From Bacillota bacterium (GTDB taxonomy: Bacteria; Bacillota; TC1): a stretch of 64,000 nt of DNA. Position 1 is the first letter of the stretch. The number at the start of each line of letters is the position of its first letter. The stretch lies in NCBI GenBank assembly GCA_024635925.1, contig JAGXHY010000016.1, positions 1-64,000 on the forward strand, in the 5' to 3' direction. The translations under genes were made by a program, and so were the position numbers. Below the pieces are notes generated by a model. It was not told the origin of the DNA. It made no database searches and worked only from the letters and a program-made list of their open reading frames with translations. Positions 15,753 to 25,037 of this stretch are shown here, in pieces.

Positions 15753-16937
15753 ATGCAAATATTTTTCATATCAGATTGGTTGATGATTATATCATATTTT
15801 GTTGGATGGTCAATTATACAATTATTAGTTGCATTAAGCATTAATAAACTAGATGATAAATACTTTAATCCAGATAATTTTTGGTTAAAAACTAGAAAAG
15901 GGGAACTAACCTTTTATAGAGATGTATTGAAAATAAAAAAGTGGAAGCATTATCTGCCAGATGGAGCAAGGGCTTCTAAAAAAGGCTTTAGAAAAAAAAA
16001 TCTATCCAGTTTTCAAACAGATTATTTAGAAACTTTTATTTTTGAAACTGGTAAAGCAGAAATAATGCATTGGTTACAAATAGTTCCATTTTTTATTTTT
16101 GGACTTTGGAGTCCTCCATTTGTAGTTTGGATAATGCTAGCTTATGCATTAATAGTAAATTTGCCATGCATTATAACTCAAAGGTATAATAGACCTAGAT
16201 TGGTGAAGATATATAAGGCTAAGGGTAAGCAGAGTTTTAAAGGAAGTATTTCAAAGAGTGAAGAAAAAAAATGCAAAATCAAAATAATAAAAAATGGACC
16301 ATATATTGTGAGTGGTAATATTCCCCTTACAGAGAAGATAATAACGCCTAAGGATAACGGATATGTATATACCCAAGGTGAGGAATATGAAGATAAGGAA
16401 ACTTATTCTTTATGTAGATGTGGTAAAACTAAAACCCCACCTTATTGTGATGGATCTCATGTGGAAGCGCATTTTAATGGTGTGGAAAGAGCTTCTGAAG
16501 AAAAATATCATAAGAGAGCTGCAGTGCTTGAGGGTCCTGATTTGGATCTATTAGATGATGATAGATGTGCTTATGCTAGATTTTGTCACAGAGATGCTGG
16601 GAACGTATGGGAACTAACACTAATGTCAGATAATCCTGAGCTAAAGAAAGAAGCTATTATAGGTGCTTATCAATGTCCAACGGGCAGATTAATAGCCAGA
16701 GAAAAAGATGGATTTGAAATTGATCCAGTACATCCACCAAGTATAGAAATATTACAAGACCCAGAAAAAAATGTTAGTTGTGGAATTTTTGTAAAAGGTG
16801 GAATTGCTTTAGAGGGAAGTGATGGTTTTATTTATGAAACTAGAAACAGATATACATTATGTAGGTGTGGAGAGTCAATAATTAAGCCTTTTTGTGATGC
16901 TAGTCACATAAATTATAGATTTAGAGATGATAAATAA
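15753..16937 (+). CDS. CrtO-like acyltransferase fused to a double CDGSH iron-sulfur protein
   Basis: 394 residues in one frame. Residues 1 to about 155 resemble glycosyl-4,4'-diaponeurosporenoate acyltransferase (CrtO): the KKWKHYLPDGARASKKGF segment, AEIMHWLQIVPFF, and QRYNRPRLVKI closing the membrane domain. Residues 170-394 form a soluble iron-sulfur protein. It has one CDGSH knuckle (CRCGKTKTPPYCDGSH), a central Fer4_19-like segment with CAYARFC and CPTGRL, and a second knuckle with Ala for Gly (CRCGESIIKPFCDASH). Each half is normally a separate protein. The fusion would tether 2Fe-2S clusters to the membrane face where the lipid is acylated, a combination whose purpose is unknown. It follows the glycosyltransferase by 8 bp. 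Confidence 0.85.
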   Translation: MQIFFISDWLMIISYFVGWSIIQLLVALSINKLDDKYFNPDNFWLKTRKGELTFYRDVLKIKKWKHYLPDGARASKKGFRKKNLSSFQTDYLETFIFETGKAEIMHWLQIVPFFIFGLWSPPFVVWIMLAYALIVNLPCIITQRYNRPRLVKIYKAKGKQSFKGSISKSEEKKCKIKIIKNGPYIVSGNIPLTEKIITPKDNGYVYTQGEEYEDKETYSLCRCGKTKTPPYCDGSHVEAHFNGVERASEEKYHKRAAVLEGPDLDLLDDDRCAYARFCHRDAGNVWELTLMSDNPELKKEAIIGAYQCPTGRLIAREKDGFEIDPVHPPSIEILQDPEKNVSCGIFVKGGIALEGSDGFIYETRNRYTLCRCGESIIKPFCDASHINYRFRDDK

Positions 16938-16964
16938 ATAAAACTGTAGCAGATGTTAATAAAC

Positions 16965-16992
16965 AAAAGGGAGCCCAAAAGGCTCCCTTTTT
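16965..16992. terminator. Bidirectional terminator
   Basis: AAAAGGGAGCC-CAAAA-GGCTCCCTTTTT between convergent genes. Confidence 0.93.
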
Positions 16993-17018
16993 GATATCGT
17001 ATAAATATTTGATATAAA

Positions 17019-17573
17019 TTAAACACTTTTATTAAAATTAATGTGTTGTTTTATTTTTGATAAGATAATTAATATTATTAAAACTATTATTGCTAGAAAA
17101 GAACTCAAAATAGTTAACCATTTTATAAAAGTCATAAATGGGGTTATATTTGCAATTACACCAGATTTTAGAGGATACCTGGCCATTACTATTGTAGTTC
17201 CTATATTCTCCATAAAATCAAAAAACATTGAGATTATTGGAAGTAAAAAAATATATTTTAACAACTTTTTTCCTGGTAAATATTCTAGAAGTTTAATAAT
17301 CCATGTAACAAGAAATATTGTATAAACAAATGGCCAAATTACATCAAAAGTCCACCTTAGGTTAATGTATATATTTCTTCCTAATTCTCCATAACTTTCA
17401 GCTAGATCATATAAATCTGATCCTGAATAAATTAATGAGGTATCTGGTGATTTTAATTCTCCTATCATTTTATCTGAGTATTTAGATATTTGAGGAAGTA
17501 CAAAAATTATAAACAAAAGGAAGATTATAGACACTAGTATAACCCATTTCCAATGAATTCTAGTTCTTATCAT
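17019..17573 (-). CDS. Unrecognised four-helix membrane protein
   Basis: About 184 residues with four hydrophobic segments. A signal-anchor-like helix (about 9-29) is followed by an extracytoplasmic loop with SDLYDLAESYGELGRNIYI. Helices two and three flank a short loop with FDFMENIGTTIVMARYP, and a fourth lies near the C-terminus. I do not recognise the family. The start at 17573 is preferred because GAGGAG lies 7 nt upstream; a GTG five codons earlier is inside that site. It is 35 bp downstream of the GntR gene on the same strand, so it is probably the regulator's target or partner. Confidence 0.75.
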   Translation of the reverse strand: MIRTRIHWKWVILVSIIFLLFIIFVLPQISKYSDKMIGELKSPDTSLIYSGSDLYDLAESYGELGRNIYINLRWTFDVIWPFVYTIFLVTWIIKLLEYLPGKKLLKYIFLLPIISMFFDFMENIGTTIVMARYPLKSGVIANITPFMTFIKWLTILSSFLAIIVLIILIILSKIKQHINFNKSV

Positions 17574-17608
17574 ACATTTTCTCCTCACTTTAGTTATACT
17601 AAATTTAT

Positions 17609-18328
17609 CTATGATATTTTAAAATCTTTACGAACCATTTTTAATTTAAAGATATTTGGATTGAAACGGATTTTTGTTATACAAATTAGTCTATCCTCTT
17701 GATCGTGAATGTATTCCTCCCAGGTGTTGATAGGAGTGTTAGGTTCTATAGAGAACAAATCTGCAGTTGTATCATTAACTATTTCAGGAATAAACTCAAC
17801 AATTGAATGAAGACTATATACACCATAAGTAGCCAAGAAATCAAATAAATCCTTATCAAGTTCCATATTTAGATTAAAGTCAGATGGAAATAATCTTACT
17901 GGTATATAGATATTATGTAAAGAAGCTGTTTTATCATCAGCCTTAACAATTTCATCATAAACATAATAATCTTCTTCTGGACAATTCGGGAAAATGGCAC
18001 TTTCCAAGTGTAAATTAGTAAATTCAGTACTTGTTTTATAACCAGCTTGTTTTAAAATTTTTAAAAAATTCATATTAGCATCAATTCTAAAATTAGTATT
18101 AACAACACTATTTAGAATAACATTACCATGCCCATGACGTCTGCTTATATAAGAAAGAGAAGATAATTCAGCTAAGGCTTCTCTTATAGTATGCTTACTA
18201 GTACCTAATAGTTCAGATAAGCTTTCTTCAGAGGGAAGGGTAGGTGAATTAAAAGCTCTTTTTTGAATTTTATCTAAGATTGCTCCTGCAACTTTTTTAT
18301 ATAATGGTGGATTTTTTAAAATTTTCAT
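17609..18328 (-). CDS. GntR-family regulator, HutC/UTRA type
   Basis: 239 residues. The N-terminal winged helix-turn-helix has LPSEESLSELLGTSKHTIREAL and LSYISRRHGHGNVI, diagnostic of GntR. The C-terminal domain (about 85-239) fits the UTRA effector-binding fold. Such proteins usually sense small metabolites (sugar phosphates, amino acids). It is transcribed away from the sensor gene at 18564 and toward the small membrane protein, which is its likely co-transcribed gene. The effector is unknown. Confidence 0.88.
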   Translation of the reverse strand: MKILKNPPLYKKVAGAILDKIQKRAFNSPTLPSEESLSELLGTSKHTIREALAELSSLSYISRRHGHGNVILNSVVNTNFRIDANMNFLKILKQAGYKTSTEFTNLHLESAIFPNCPEEDYYVYDEIVKADDKTASLHNIYIPVRLFPSDFNLNMELDKDLFDFLATYGVYSLHSIVEFIPEIVNDTTADLFSIEPNTPINTWEEYIHDQEDRLICITKIRFNPNIFKLKMVRKDFKIS

Positions 18329-18467
18329 AAATATCTCCTATTTTTAATTATTTATATATAAGACCTAATATCACATAATATACCACAACCAGTAGGAAAA
18401 AACTATAAAATACATTGACTAAATACTTATATTGATCAGAGTCATTTTAATAATTTGAATATAATAA

Positions 18468-18496
18468 TTGGAATTTTTTTAATTTGTCTGTATACT
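18468..18496 (+). promoter_or_regulatory. Promoter for the GGDEF/HD-GYP gene
   Basis: TTGGAA, 17-bp spacer, TATACT, about 67 bp before the start codon. Confidence 0.5.
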
Positions 18497-18563
18497 GATT
18501 ATAATATATAGAAGTAAGTTGTAAATTTATTGATTATATATATTATAGGGGGAATAAAAGAAT

Positions 18564-20858
18564 ATGGACTACACTTTTTTTCTTGAAAAGCGGATAATTA
18601 TAGGTTTATTTATAGCTTTGTTAATTATATTATTCATAATTGTTTTATTTATCTTTCAAGCTAAAGGTAAGGGAAAAGATATTAAGTTAAATTATAAAAA
18701 CCTATTTGATCATATGAACGAAGGGTTTGCTTTACATAAAATAATTTGTGATGAGTCAGGGAAGCCAATAGACTACGTATTTTTAGAAGTTAACCAAGCT
18801 TTTGAAAAAATTACTGGTTTAAAAAAGGAAAATATAATAGGCAAATGTGTAACTGAGGTATTGCCTGCAACAGAAGAGTATTGGATAGAAACTTTTGGTA
18901 AAGTTGCTTGTGAAGGGACATCTATTGCTTATTCCAATTATGCTAAGAACTTAGATAAACATTTTCAGGTTAGTGCTTTTAGTCCTAAAGTTATGGAATT
19001 TGCTACTATATTTACTGATATTAGTTCAGAAGTAAAAGCAACCGAAAAGTTTAAACTAGAAAAAAACTTACTAGTGACTATTCTTGATGGAGTTAAGGCT
19101 GGTTACTGGGATAAAAATTTTAAAGAAAAAATATCTTCTTATAGTACATCCTATAAAAAAATGTTTGGTTATGAAGAAAATGAGCTTGAAAACTCTCCAG
19201 CTTTATGGAAAGAACTTATTCATGAAGATGATCTACAGAAGTCTATTACAATATTTAAAAAACATGTTGAAAGTTTGGGTGAAATACCTTTTTATCATGA
19301 AGCAAGATATAAACATAAGAATGGCTCAATTGTTTGGGTTATAAAATCTGGTCGTGTAGTTGAATGGGATGAGAACAACCAACCTGTCAGGTTTGTTGGT
19401 TGTAATATCAATATAACTGAAATAAAAAACTTGGAAAGTATTATCAGAAATGAAAGAAATCTTTTACAAACTATTTTGCATTCAATTATTGATGGTGTGA
19501 TATCAATAGATTTAGTTGGAAAAATACAATTTGCAAATAGCGCAGTAGAAGATTTGACTGGGTACAAAGAGTCTGAGGTGGTAGGAAAAAATATTCTTGA
19601 TATTCTTGAGATAATTGATGAGAAGAATGGTGAGCGGATCATTTGTTTTATTGATGATTTTCTTGAGCCAACGAATTTTAATAGGGATGATCTTTCAGTG
19701 ATAATTAAGTCTGGAGAAATTATACCTATTGATTATACTATTGCGCCTATTGTAGATCATAATGGTAAGGTTGAAGGTGCTGTTATGGTTTTCCGTGATA
19801 TAAGAGAGAAGAAGGAAAGATTAGAACGAATTAAGTATTTAAGTTATCATGATCAATTAACTGGATTATATAATCGCTACTATTTTGAGGAACAGTTAAT
19901 AAAGTTTAATTCAGAGGAGTATTTGCCTTTAACTTTAGCAATTATTGATGTAAATGGTCTTAAGCTTACAAATGATGCGTTTGGTCATGCTGTTGGTGAT
20001 AGTATGTTGAAGGTAATTAGTAACACATTAAATAAGAATAGTAGGAAAAGTGATGTTGTGTTTAGAGTTGGTGGTGACGAGTTTGTTATACTTATGCCAA
20101 ATACAGAAAATGATGATGCAGAAATATTGGTTAAGAATATTCATAGGAATTTAGAAAAAATAGAGTTTAACAATATTATTATATCTGTTTCTGTAGGTTG
20201 GGCTACTAGAAAGTTTAAAGAAGAGAATATGGATGCTATTTATAAGAAGGCAGAGGAGTATATGTATCGAAATAAACTAGCTGAGAGTCAGAGCATGAGG
20301 AATAGGACAGTTCAGGTTATTTTGAATACTCTTAATGAGAAGAATAAAAGGGAACGAATACATTCTCAAAATGTAAGTAAGATTTCTAGGAAGATTGCTG
20401 AGCTAATGAATTTGGAGCCTGAGGTTGTTAAGGAGGCTGAAGTGGCTGGTCTTCTTCATGATATTGGGAAGATTGTTATTGATGAGAATATTCTAAATAA
20501 GAAAGGCGCTTTGACAGAGGCTGACTTTGAACAGATTAAGAGGCATCCTGAAAGTGGCTATCAGATAATGAGGTCTGTAGATGCTTATACTAAGATTGCT
20601 GATTATATATTATATCATCATGAGAGATGGGATGGTAAGGGTTATCCAAGAGGTCTAGCTGGGGATAATATTCCACTTATTGCTAGGATAATTAATGTTG
20701 CTGATGCCTATGAGGCGATGACTGCTATTAGGACTTATAGAGAGGCTGTAAGTCATGAGGAGGCACTTGAAGAATTAAAAAATTGTGCAGGAACTCAATT
20801 TGATCCTTATATTGTTGCTAAGTTTAGGAATTACTATATACACAATGATTTGTGGTAG
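18564..20858 (+). CDS. Membrane-anchored PAS-GGDEF-HD-GYP cyclic-di-GMP protein
   Basis: 764 residues. Parts in order: one membrane helix (about 11-33), three PAS domains (about 45-155, 165-290, 295-415; the second with W-VIKSGRVVEWDENN PAC features), a GGDEF domain (about 420-580) with HDQLTGLYNR and an intact RVGGDEF active site, and an HD-GYP domain (about 590-764) with HDIGK, HPESGYQIM and HHERWDGKGYP. Both the cyclase and the phosphodiesterase motifs look complete, so it could both make and degrade c-di-GMP, the balance set by PAS signals. Unlinked to other signalling genes. Ends at a strong terminator. Confidence 0.93.
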   Translation: MDYTFFLEKRIIIGLFIALLIILFIIVLFIFQAKGKGKDIKLNYKNLFDHMNEGFALHKIICDESGKPIDYVFLEVNQAFEKITGLKKENIIGKCVTEVLPATEEYWIETFGKVACEGTSIAYSNYAKNLDKHFQVSAFSPKVMEFATIFTDISSEVKATEKFKLEKNLLVTILDGVKAGYWDKNFKEKISSYSTSYKKMFGYEENELENSPALWKELIHEDDLQKSITIFKKHVESLGEIPFYHEARYKHKNGSIVWVIKSGRVVEWDENNQPVRFVGCNINITEIKNLESIIRNERNLLQTILHSIIDGVISIDLVGKIQFANSAVEDLTGYKESEVVGKNILDILEIIDEKNGERIICFIDDFLEPTNFNRDDLSVIIKSGEIIPIDYTIAPIVDHNGKVEGAVMVFRDIREKKERLERIKYLSYHDQLTGLYNRYYFEEQLIKFNSEEYLPLTLAIIDVNGLKLTNDAFGHAVGDSMLKVISNTLNKNSRKSDVVFRVGGDEFVILMPNTENDDAEILVKNIHRNLEKIEFNNIIISVSVGWATRKFKEENMDAIYKKAEEYMYRNKLAESQSMRNRTVQVILNTLNEKNKRERIHSQNVSKISRKIAELMNLEPEVVKEAEVAGLLHDIGKIVIDENILNKKGALTEADFEQIKRHPESGYQIMRSVDAYTKIADYILYHHERWDGKGYPRGLAGDNIPLIARIINVADAYEAMTAIRTYREAVSHEEALEELKNCAGTQFDPYIVAKFRNYYIHNDLW

Positions 20859-20895
20859 ATGTTATTTTCTGATTAATACAACTTAATAATTAGAA

Positions 20896-20928
20896 AAAAA
20901 CGAAGGAATATTTTATTCCTTCGTTTTT
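20896..20928. terminator. Bidirectional terminator
   Basis: AAAAACGAAGGAATA-TTT-TATTCCTTCGTTTTT between convergent genes. Confidence 0.93.
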
Positions 20929-20933
20929 CATAT

Positions 20934-21449
20934 TTAATCTTGTTTATTTCTTAATGCAGCACTTTCTTCTAGTATTTCATCCATAGGTTGATATTTACCA
21001 AAACGATAAGAATAGACTTTCAGACCTTCTTCTTCAAGTATAGGCCCAATCATTTCCATTTCAACTCCCATTAACTTAAGTACAGCCGGGTAGTCAACTA
21101 GTGGGGATTTGAAGGGTTGAATTAACTTAAAATTTATCTGTGAAACACTATATACAATTTTTTTTATTCCAAGTGATCCTATTGCCATAAGACACTTAAC
21201 ACAAGGGTAGGTACTAGTATAAACAATGCACTCAGATAAAAAGTCATTTGTATAATTACCCACACATTTATGGATTAAGTTAAATTCTGCATGCCCAAAG
21301 GTTTCTTTAGTAATACCTTCTGTATTTTCTCCTTCTTCTAGAATATTACCATTATGGACAAGTATTGCACCAAAGGTATTATAACCTTTCTTACCTGATA
21401 TAATGGCTAGTTCAATACAACGCTTAATTAAAATTTCATCTTGAGTCAT
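20934..21449 (-). CDS. Cytidine/deoxycytidylate deaminase-fold protein
   Basis: 171 residues with the zinc-dependent deaminase signature: HAEFNLIHKC (H-A-E, zinc ligand plus proton shuttle) and STYPCVKCLMAIGSLGIKKIVY (P-C-x2-C zinc ligands). These resemble guanine deaminase, TadA and MafB19-like deaminases. The substrate is uncertain. Its neighbour upstream on the same strand is a RibD-reductase-like protein, so a pyrimidine or riboflavin-type intermediate is conceivable. Ribosome site AGGAGG close before the ATG. Confidence 0.87.
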   Translation of the reverse strand: MTQDEILIKRCIELAIISGKKGYNTFGAILVHNGNILEEGENTEGITKETFGHAEFNLIHKCVGNYTNDFLSECIVYTSTYPCVKCLMAIGSLGIKKIVYSVSQINFKLIQPFKSPLVDYPAVLKLMGVEMEMIGPILEEEGLKVYSYRFGKYQPMDEILEESAALRNKQD

Positions 21450-21552
21450 TTAATTCCTCCTTAATACTAATTAGCTATTATACATATTTTATTACTTTAA
21501 TATGAAAATATCTACTTAAAGTTAAAGATTCCTGTATAAAGGTTATGCTACT

Positions 21553-22566
21553 CTACTTAACTAACTTACCAGTAATCATATGAATAGCATTATCATTTGT
21601 TAAACCATAAATCATACGCTGTCTTGTAGCAATAAAATTCACATTATGTAAAGAAATCTGTACAAAATCAGAATGAGGATGATCATTAACACCAAAATCT
21701 AAGAAGGCTCCAAAACCAATTTTACCAGCAGCAAAAACAGAAGAATAATTCATAAACATCTCATCCATAGACTCAATACTCATCAAATATGTCATATAAG
21801 AAGGAGACTCGATTAATAATCTCTCTATACCAAGTAATTTAAGAATATACATTAGTAATGGACCATCAGTTTTAGAACCAGTACCAGTACCAATTAGTAG
21901 GCGCTGTTTTGATTTTGCTTCAAACAAGCCCTTTAATTCCTCAACATCAACCTCTTCTTTAGACTTATAAGGGCCAATTATCTTAAAATCAATATCACTA
22001 TTTTTCTTAACATACTCAACCCCAGCAGGAGAAGTCCCAATTGCCAATGGAGCATCAATATCAAAAACAGAATGCTTTAAAGGAATATCAGTACCATCAA
22101 AAGAAACTAGAATATGAGCTGGACAGTAGTGTTTCTTCTTTAAATAATCAAGTCTTAAATCGGCAAGATCTTTATCAAAGCAATTTGCATTCATTATTTC
22201 ATTATCAATCAAAGTTTTAGCACCAATAATTATACCATCAGAATAAAACCGTAAAATATTTAAAATCCAATAATCACCAAGTCCTCCATCAGGATCTCTA
22301 AAATTATTCCCAGCAATTAGATCACCATGACTATCATCAGGAAATGAGATTTTACCATCAACAGAAACTACAATTGAAGCAAAAGTGTAAGGTCTGTCAT
22401 TTGGTGCTGGAGGAAATTGAACCTCTCCATAACCTTCAAGAATTTTATCTGGTGTAGCTGGATCTGAAGAAGTTTCTTTTACCTCTTTGAAATAGTCTTC
22501 ATTTCTCATTAATGTTTTAAATTTGACCTTCTCAACAGGAAAGTCTAGTAAAGTAAAATTGTTCAT
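21553..22566 (-). CDS. RibD C-terminal/dihydrofolate reductase-like protein
   Basis: 337 residues, longer than the usual RibD_C domain of about 220. PPAPNDRPYTFASIVVSVDGKISFP is the entry to the reductase fold. It is followed by DGIIIGAKTL (NADPH-binding region) and RLLIGTGTGS plus LGIERLLIESPSYMTYLM, which correspond to the late strands of the RibD reductase (usual G-G-x-x-L...E-G-G). An N-terminal extension of about 45 residues is unassigned. It is 103 bp upstream of the deaminase gene on the same strand, so deaminase and reductase, fused in RibD, here appear as two genes. Whether they act in flavin, folate or nucleotide chemistry cannot be said. Confidence 0.8.
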   Translation of the reverse strand: MNNFTLLDFPVEKVKFKTLMRNEDYFKEVKETSSDPATPDKILEGYGEVQFPPAPNDRPYTFASIVVSVDGKISFPDDSHGDLIAGNNFRDPDGGLGDYWILNILRFYSDGIIIGAKTLIDNEIMNANCFDKDLADLRLDYLKKKHYCPAHILVSFDGTDIPLKHSVFDIDAPLAIGTSPAGVEYVKKNSDIDFKIIGPYKSKEEVDVEELKGLFEAKSKQRLLIGTGTGSKTDGPLLMYILKLLGIERLLIESPSYMTYLMSIESMDEMFMNYSSVFAAGKIGFGAFLDFGVNDHPHSDFVQISLHNVNFIATRQRMIYGLTNDNAIHMITGKLVK

Positions 22567-22778
22567 TTAAGAACCTCCTAAAATATATTGACTGTTATGA
22601 AAATACATATATCAGTTACTAAATTATACTCCTCAAGTCATCCAATGTCTATAGAAGGGATTGATTTCACCCTAATTTATAAATACCATAGACTATAGTT
22701 AATAACTGATGGTAAAATAAAAGAACAAGAGAAAATAAGGTAATTATAGTTTATGCCTTAAAGAATGGAGACAATAGT

Positions 22779-23513
22779 ATGAAGCTTAAAAATAAAGTTG
22801 CAATAGTAACTGGTGGGACTTTAGGTATTGGAGAAGCAATAGCCAAAGAATATGCTAAAGAAGGAGCCAAGGTGATTATTCTTGGTAGAAATAATGAGAG
22901 AGGTAATTGTATTTGTAAAGATATAAATACTACAAGTTGTATAAATGCTGAATACTTTCAGGTAGATTTTAATGATTCACAAGCAATAACTAAGACAATG
23001 GAAGCAATAAATAAAAAATATCCTAAGATTGATATCTTAGTAAATAATGCTGGAATAGCAACAGTTGGTACTGTTGAGAGTCTAGAAGAAGAACAATGGG
23101 ATAATATATTTAGAATTAATGTTAAGGCAGTTTATCTCATGTGTAAACAAATAATACCAATAATGAGAAAAAATGGTAGTGGAAGCATTATTAATATAGC
23201 ATCATCAGCAGGAATAGTTGGGGCTTGGGGGCTACATGCATATAGTGCAACAAAAGGGGCTGTAATCCAACTAACTAAAAGTATGGCAGCAGAATATGCT
23301 AAAGAGAATATTAGAGTAAATGCTCTTTGTCCAGGGGCAACAGCAACTCCTTTAATGGATAATATAGATCAAGAATTTATAAAAATGATCCCAATGAAAA
23401 GAATGGCTAAACCAATAGAGATTGCAAAGGGCGCAGTATTTTTAGCTAGTGAAGATTCAAGTTTTATAACTGGCTCTAATTTAGTAATTGATGGTGGTTT
23501 TACTGCTATATAA
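22779..23513 (+). CDS. Short-chain dehydrogenase/reductase
   Basis: 244 residues, classical SDR. The cofactor loop is TGGTLGIG near the N-terminus, then NNAGIA, the catalytic Ser in SSAGIVG, and YSATKGA (Y-x3-K), ending with SSFITGSNLVIDGGFTAI. FabG-like proteins of this length reduce 3-oxoacyl-ACP or act on sugars and alcohols; the context gives no pathway. GGAG is well placed before the ATG. Confidence 0.92.
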   Translation: MKLKNKVAIVTGGTLGIGEAIAKEYAKEGAKVIILGRNNERGNCICKDINTTSCINAEYFQVDFNDSQAITKTMEAINKKYPKIDILVNNAGIATVGTVESLEEEQWDNIFRINVKAVYLMCKQIIPIMRKNGSGSIINIASSAGIVGAWGLHAYSATKGAVIQLTKSMAAEYAKENIRVNALCPGATATPLMDNIDQEFIKMIPMKRMAKPIEIAKGAVFLASEDSSFITGSNLVIDGGFTAI

Positions 23514-23531
23514 TAAGTGATGGAGGTAAAG

Positions 23532-23792
23532 ATGAGTTTATTTGAAGTGCTAATGCTTTTATGTTTTGGTGCAGCATGGCCATTTTCTATCTATAAATCT
23601 ATTAAATCTAAGTCTAACAGTGGTAAAAGTATCATATTTTTATTTGTAGTAATGATAGGATATTTATCAGGAATATTTCATAAGTTATTTTATAGCTATG
23701 ATCTTGTAATATATCTTTATGCTTTAAACTTTATTATGGTAAGTGTAGATGCATTTTTATGGTTTAAAAATAATAAACAAAAAATTTATTAA
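23532..23792 (+). CDS. Small three-helix membrane protein, PQ-loop-like
   Basis: 86 residues with three hydrophobic segments. The first contains FGAAWPFSIYKSIKSKSNSGKS, reminiscent of the PQ-loop/SemiSWEET half (proline in a helix followed by a basic loop and S-x-K-S), but the PQ dipeptide is absent. The start at 23532 is preferred: GGAGGT at 23522-23527 serves it, whereas the open frame back to a GTG at 23517 contains that site. It follows the SDR gene by 18 bp, so they are probably co-transcribed. Function unknown. Confidence 0.7.
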   Translation: MSLFEVLMLLCFGAAWPFSIYKSIKSKSNSGKSIIFLFVVMIGYLSGIFHKLFYSYDLVIYLYALNFIMVSVDAFLWFKNNKQKIY

Positions 23793-23829
23793 TTTGATAA
23801 TTAAAGAAGGATAGAGGAGAACTAATATT

Positions 23830-24309
23830 ATGTTATATGGATATAAATTTCAAACTATTATTGGTGAATTTGGTTTATTAGAATCTAATGGTAAATTAAT
23901 TAGAGTACTACTTCCAGGTGAAACTATACCTCAAAATATAATTATTAAAGAAACTAAATTGCTTTTAGAAGGAAAACGTCAGATTGAAGAATATCTTGAT
24001 GGAGAACGAAAAGAATTCGACCTACCTATTTTTTATGAAGGAACTGACTTTATGACAAGTGTCTGGTCATCATTAAGAAATATTGCCTATGGTACAACTA
24101 ATAGCTATAAGGATGTAGCTATTAGTATAGGTAATCCAAAAGCAGCTAGAGCTGTAGGTCAGGCCAATAACCGTAATCCTTTACCAATTATTATTCCTTG
24201 TCATAGGGTAATAAGTAATAGTGGTAAATTAATTGGCTATAGAGGTGGTTTGAATATTAAAAAACAACTTTTAGAACTAGAAAGAATAGTGAGGGAAAAT
24301 GAAAAATAG
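23830..24309 (+). CDS. ogt: Methylated-DNA-protein cysteine methyltransferase
   Basis: 159 residues. The C-terminal domain has the alkyl-acceptor motif IIPCHRVI and the helix-turn-helix-type RNIAYGTTNSYKDVAISIGNPKAARAVGQANNRN (arginine finger and base-flipping region) of MGMT/Ogt. It removes alkyl groups from O6-alkylguanine by suicide transfer to the cysteine. The last 11 bp overlap the start of the hydrolase gene, indicating coupled translation. Confidence 0.93.
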   Translation: MLYGYKFQTIIGEFGLLESNGKLIRVLLPGETIPQNIIIKETKLLLEGKRQIEEYLDGERKEFDLPIFYEGTDFMTSVWSSLRNIAYGTTNSYKDVAISIGNPKAARAVGQANNRNPLPIIIPCHRVISNSGKLIGYRGGLNIKKQLLELERIVRENEK

Positions 24310-25021
24310 TAGTAAATTATGGAAGATATTAAGAAGAATAGCTATTGGTATAGTTGTTACATTATTAGTTGTACTTAGTGCCTTCTTTATTTATACTTTA
24401 GATTATTACAGAGCAGATAGTATTGCAGAAAATACAAGTATTAGTCAAACTACAGATGATTATTATATTTTTAAACCTGAAACTTCTCTTGACAGTAATG
24501 TTGGTTTTATCTTTTACCCAGGTGGTAAGGTCGAAGCTTTAGCCTATGCACCTTTAATGAAAAAAATAGCTGATGAAGGGATCACAGTTGTATTGGTAGA
24601 AATGCCCTTTAATTTGGCTGTTTTTAATAGTGATGCTGCTGAACGGATTGTTAGTGGAGCTAATGGAATTAGTGGTGTGAATAATATTAATAAGTGGTAT
24701 ATTGGAGGTCATTCCTTAGGAGGGGCTATGGCTAGTAGTTATGTATCTGATACTGAAAACAAGTTTGATGGTCTAGTCCTATTAGGAGCCTATCCTTTAA
24801 ATGATTTTGATATACCGGTTTTAACTATAGTAGGTAGTAGAGATAAAATAGTTAATCGTGAAAAACTAAAAGACCTAAAAGATCTTCTGATCATTCAAGG
24901 TGGTAATCATGGAAATTATGGTAATTATGGTAATCAAAAAGGTGATGGGGAAAGTTTAATAAGTAGAGAAGAACAACAGAGAATTACTGTTGAAGCAATA
25001 TTTGATTTTATAATAAAATAG
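24299..25021 (+). CDS. Membrane-anchored alpha/beta hydrolase
   Basis: 240 residues. An N-terminal signal-anchor helix (about 12-34) precedes an alpha/beta-hydrolase domain with GFIFYPGGKV (oxyanion region), nucleophile elbow GGHSLGGA, an aspartate in VGSRDKIV, and a histidine in IQGGNHGNYGNYGNQ. The catalytic triad Ser-Asp-His is therefore likely complete. The NYGNYGN tripeptide repeat next to the histidine is conspicuous. It is extracytoplasmic, probably a carboxylic-ester or dienelactone-type hydrolase; the substrate is unknown. In one operon with ogt and yaaA. Confidence 0.85.
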   Translation: MKNSSKLWKILRRIAIGIVVTLLVVLSAFFIYTLDYYRADSIAENTSISQTTDDYYIFKPETSLDSNVGFIFYPGGKVEALAYAPLMKKIADEGITVVLVEMPFNLAVFNSDAAERIVSGANGISGVNNINKWYIGGHSLGGAMASSYVSDTENKFDGLVLLGAYPLNDFDIPVLTIVGSRDKIVNREKLKDLKDLLIIQGGNHGNYGNYGNQKGDGESLISREEQQRITVEAIFDFIIK

Positions 25022-25037
25022 AATGGAGTTGAAATTC

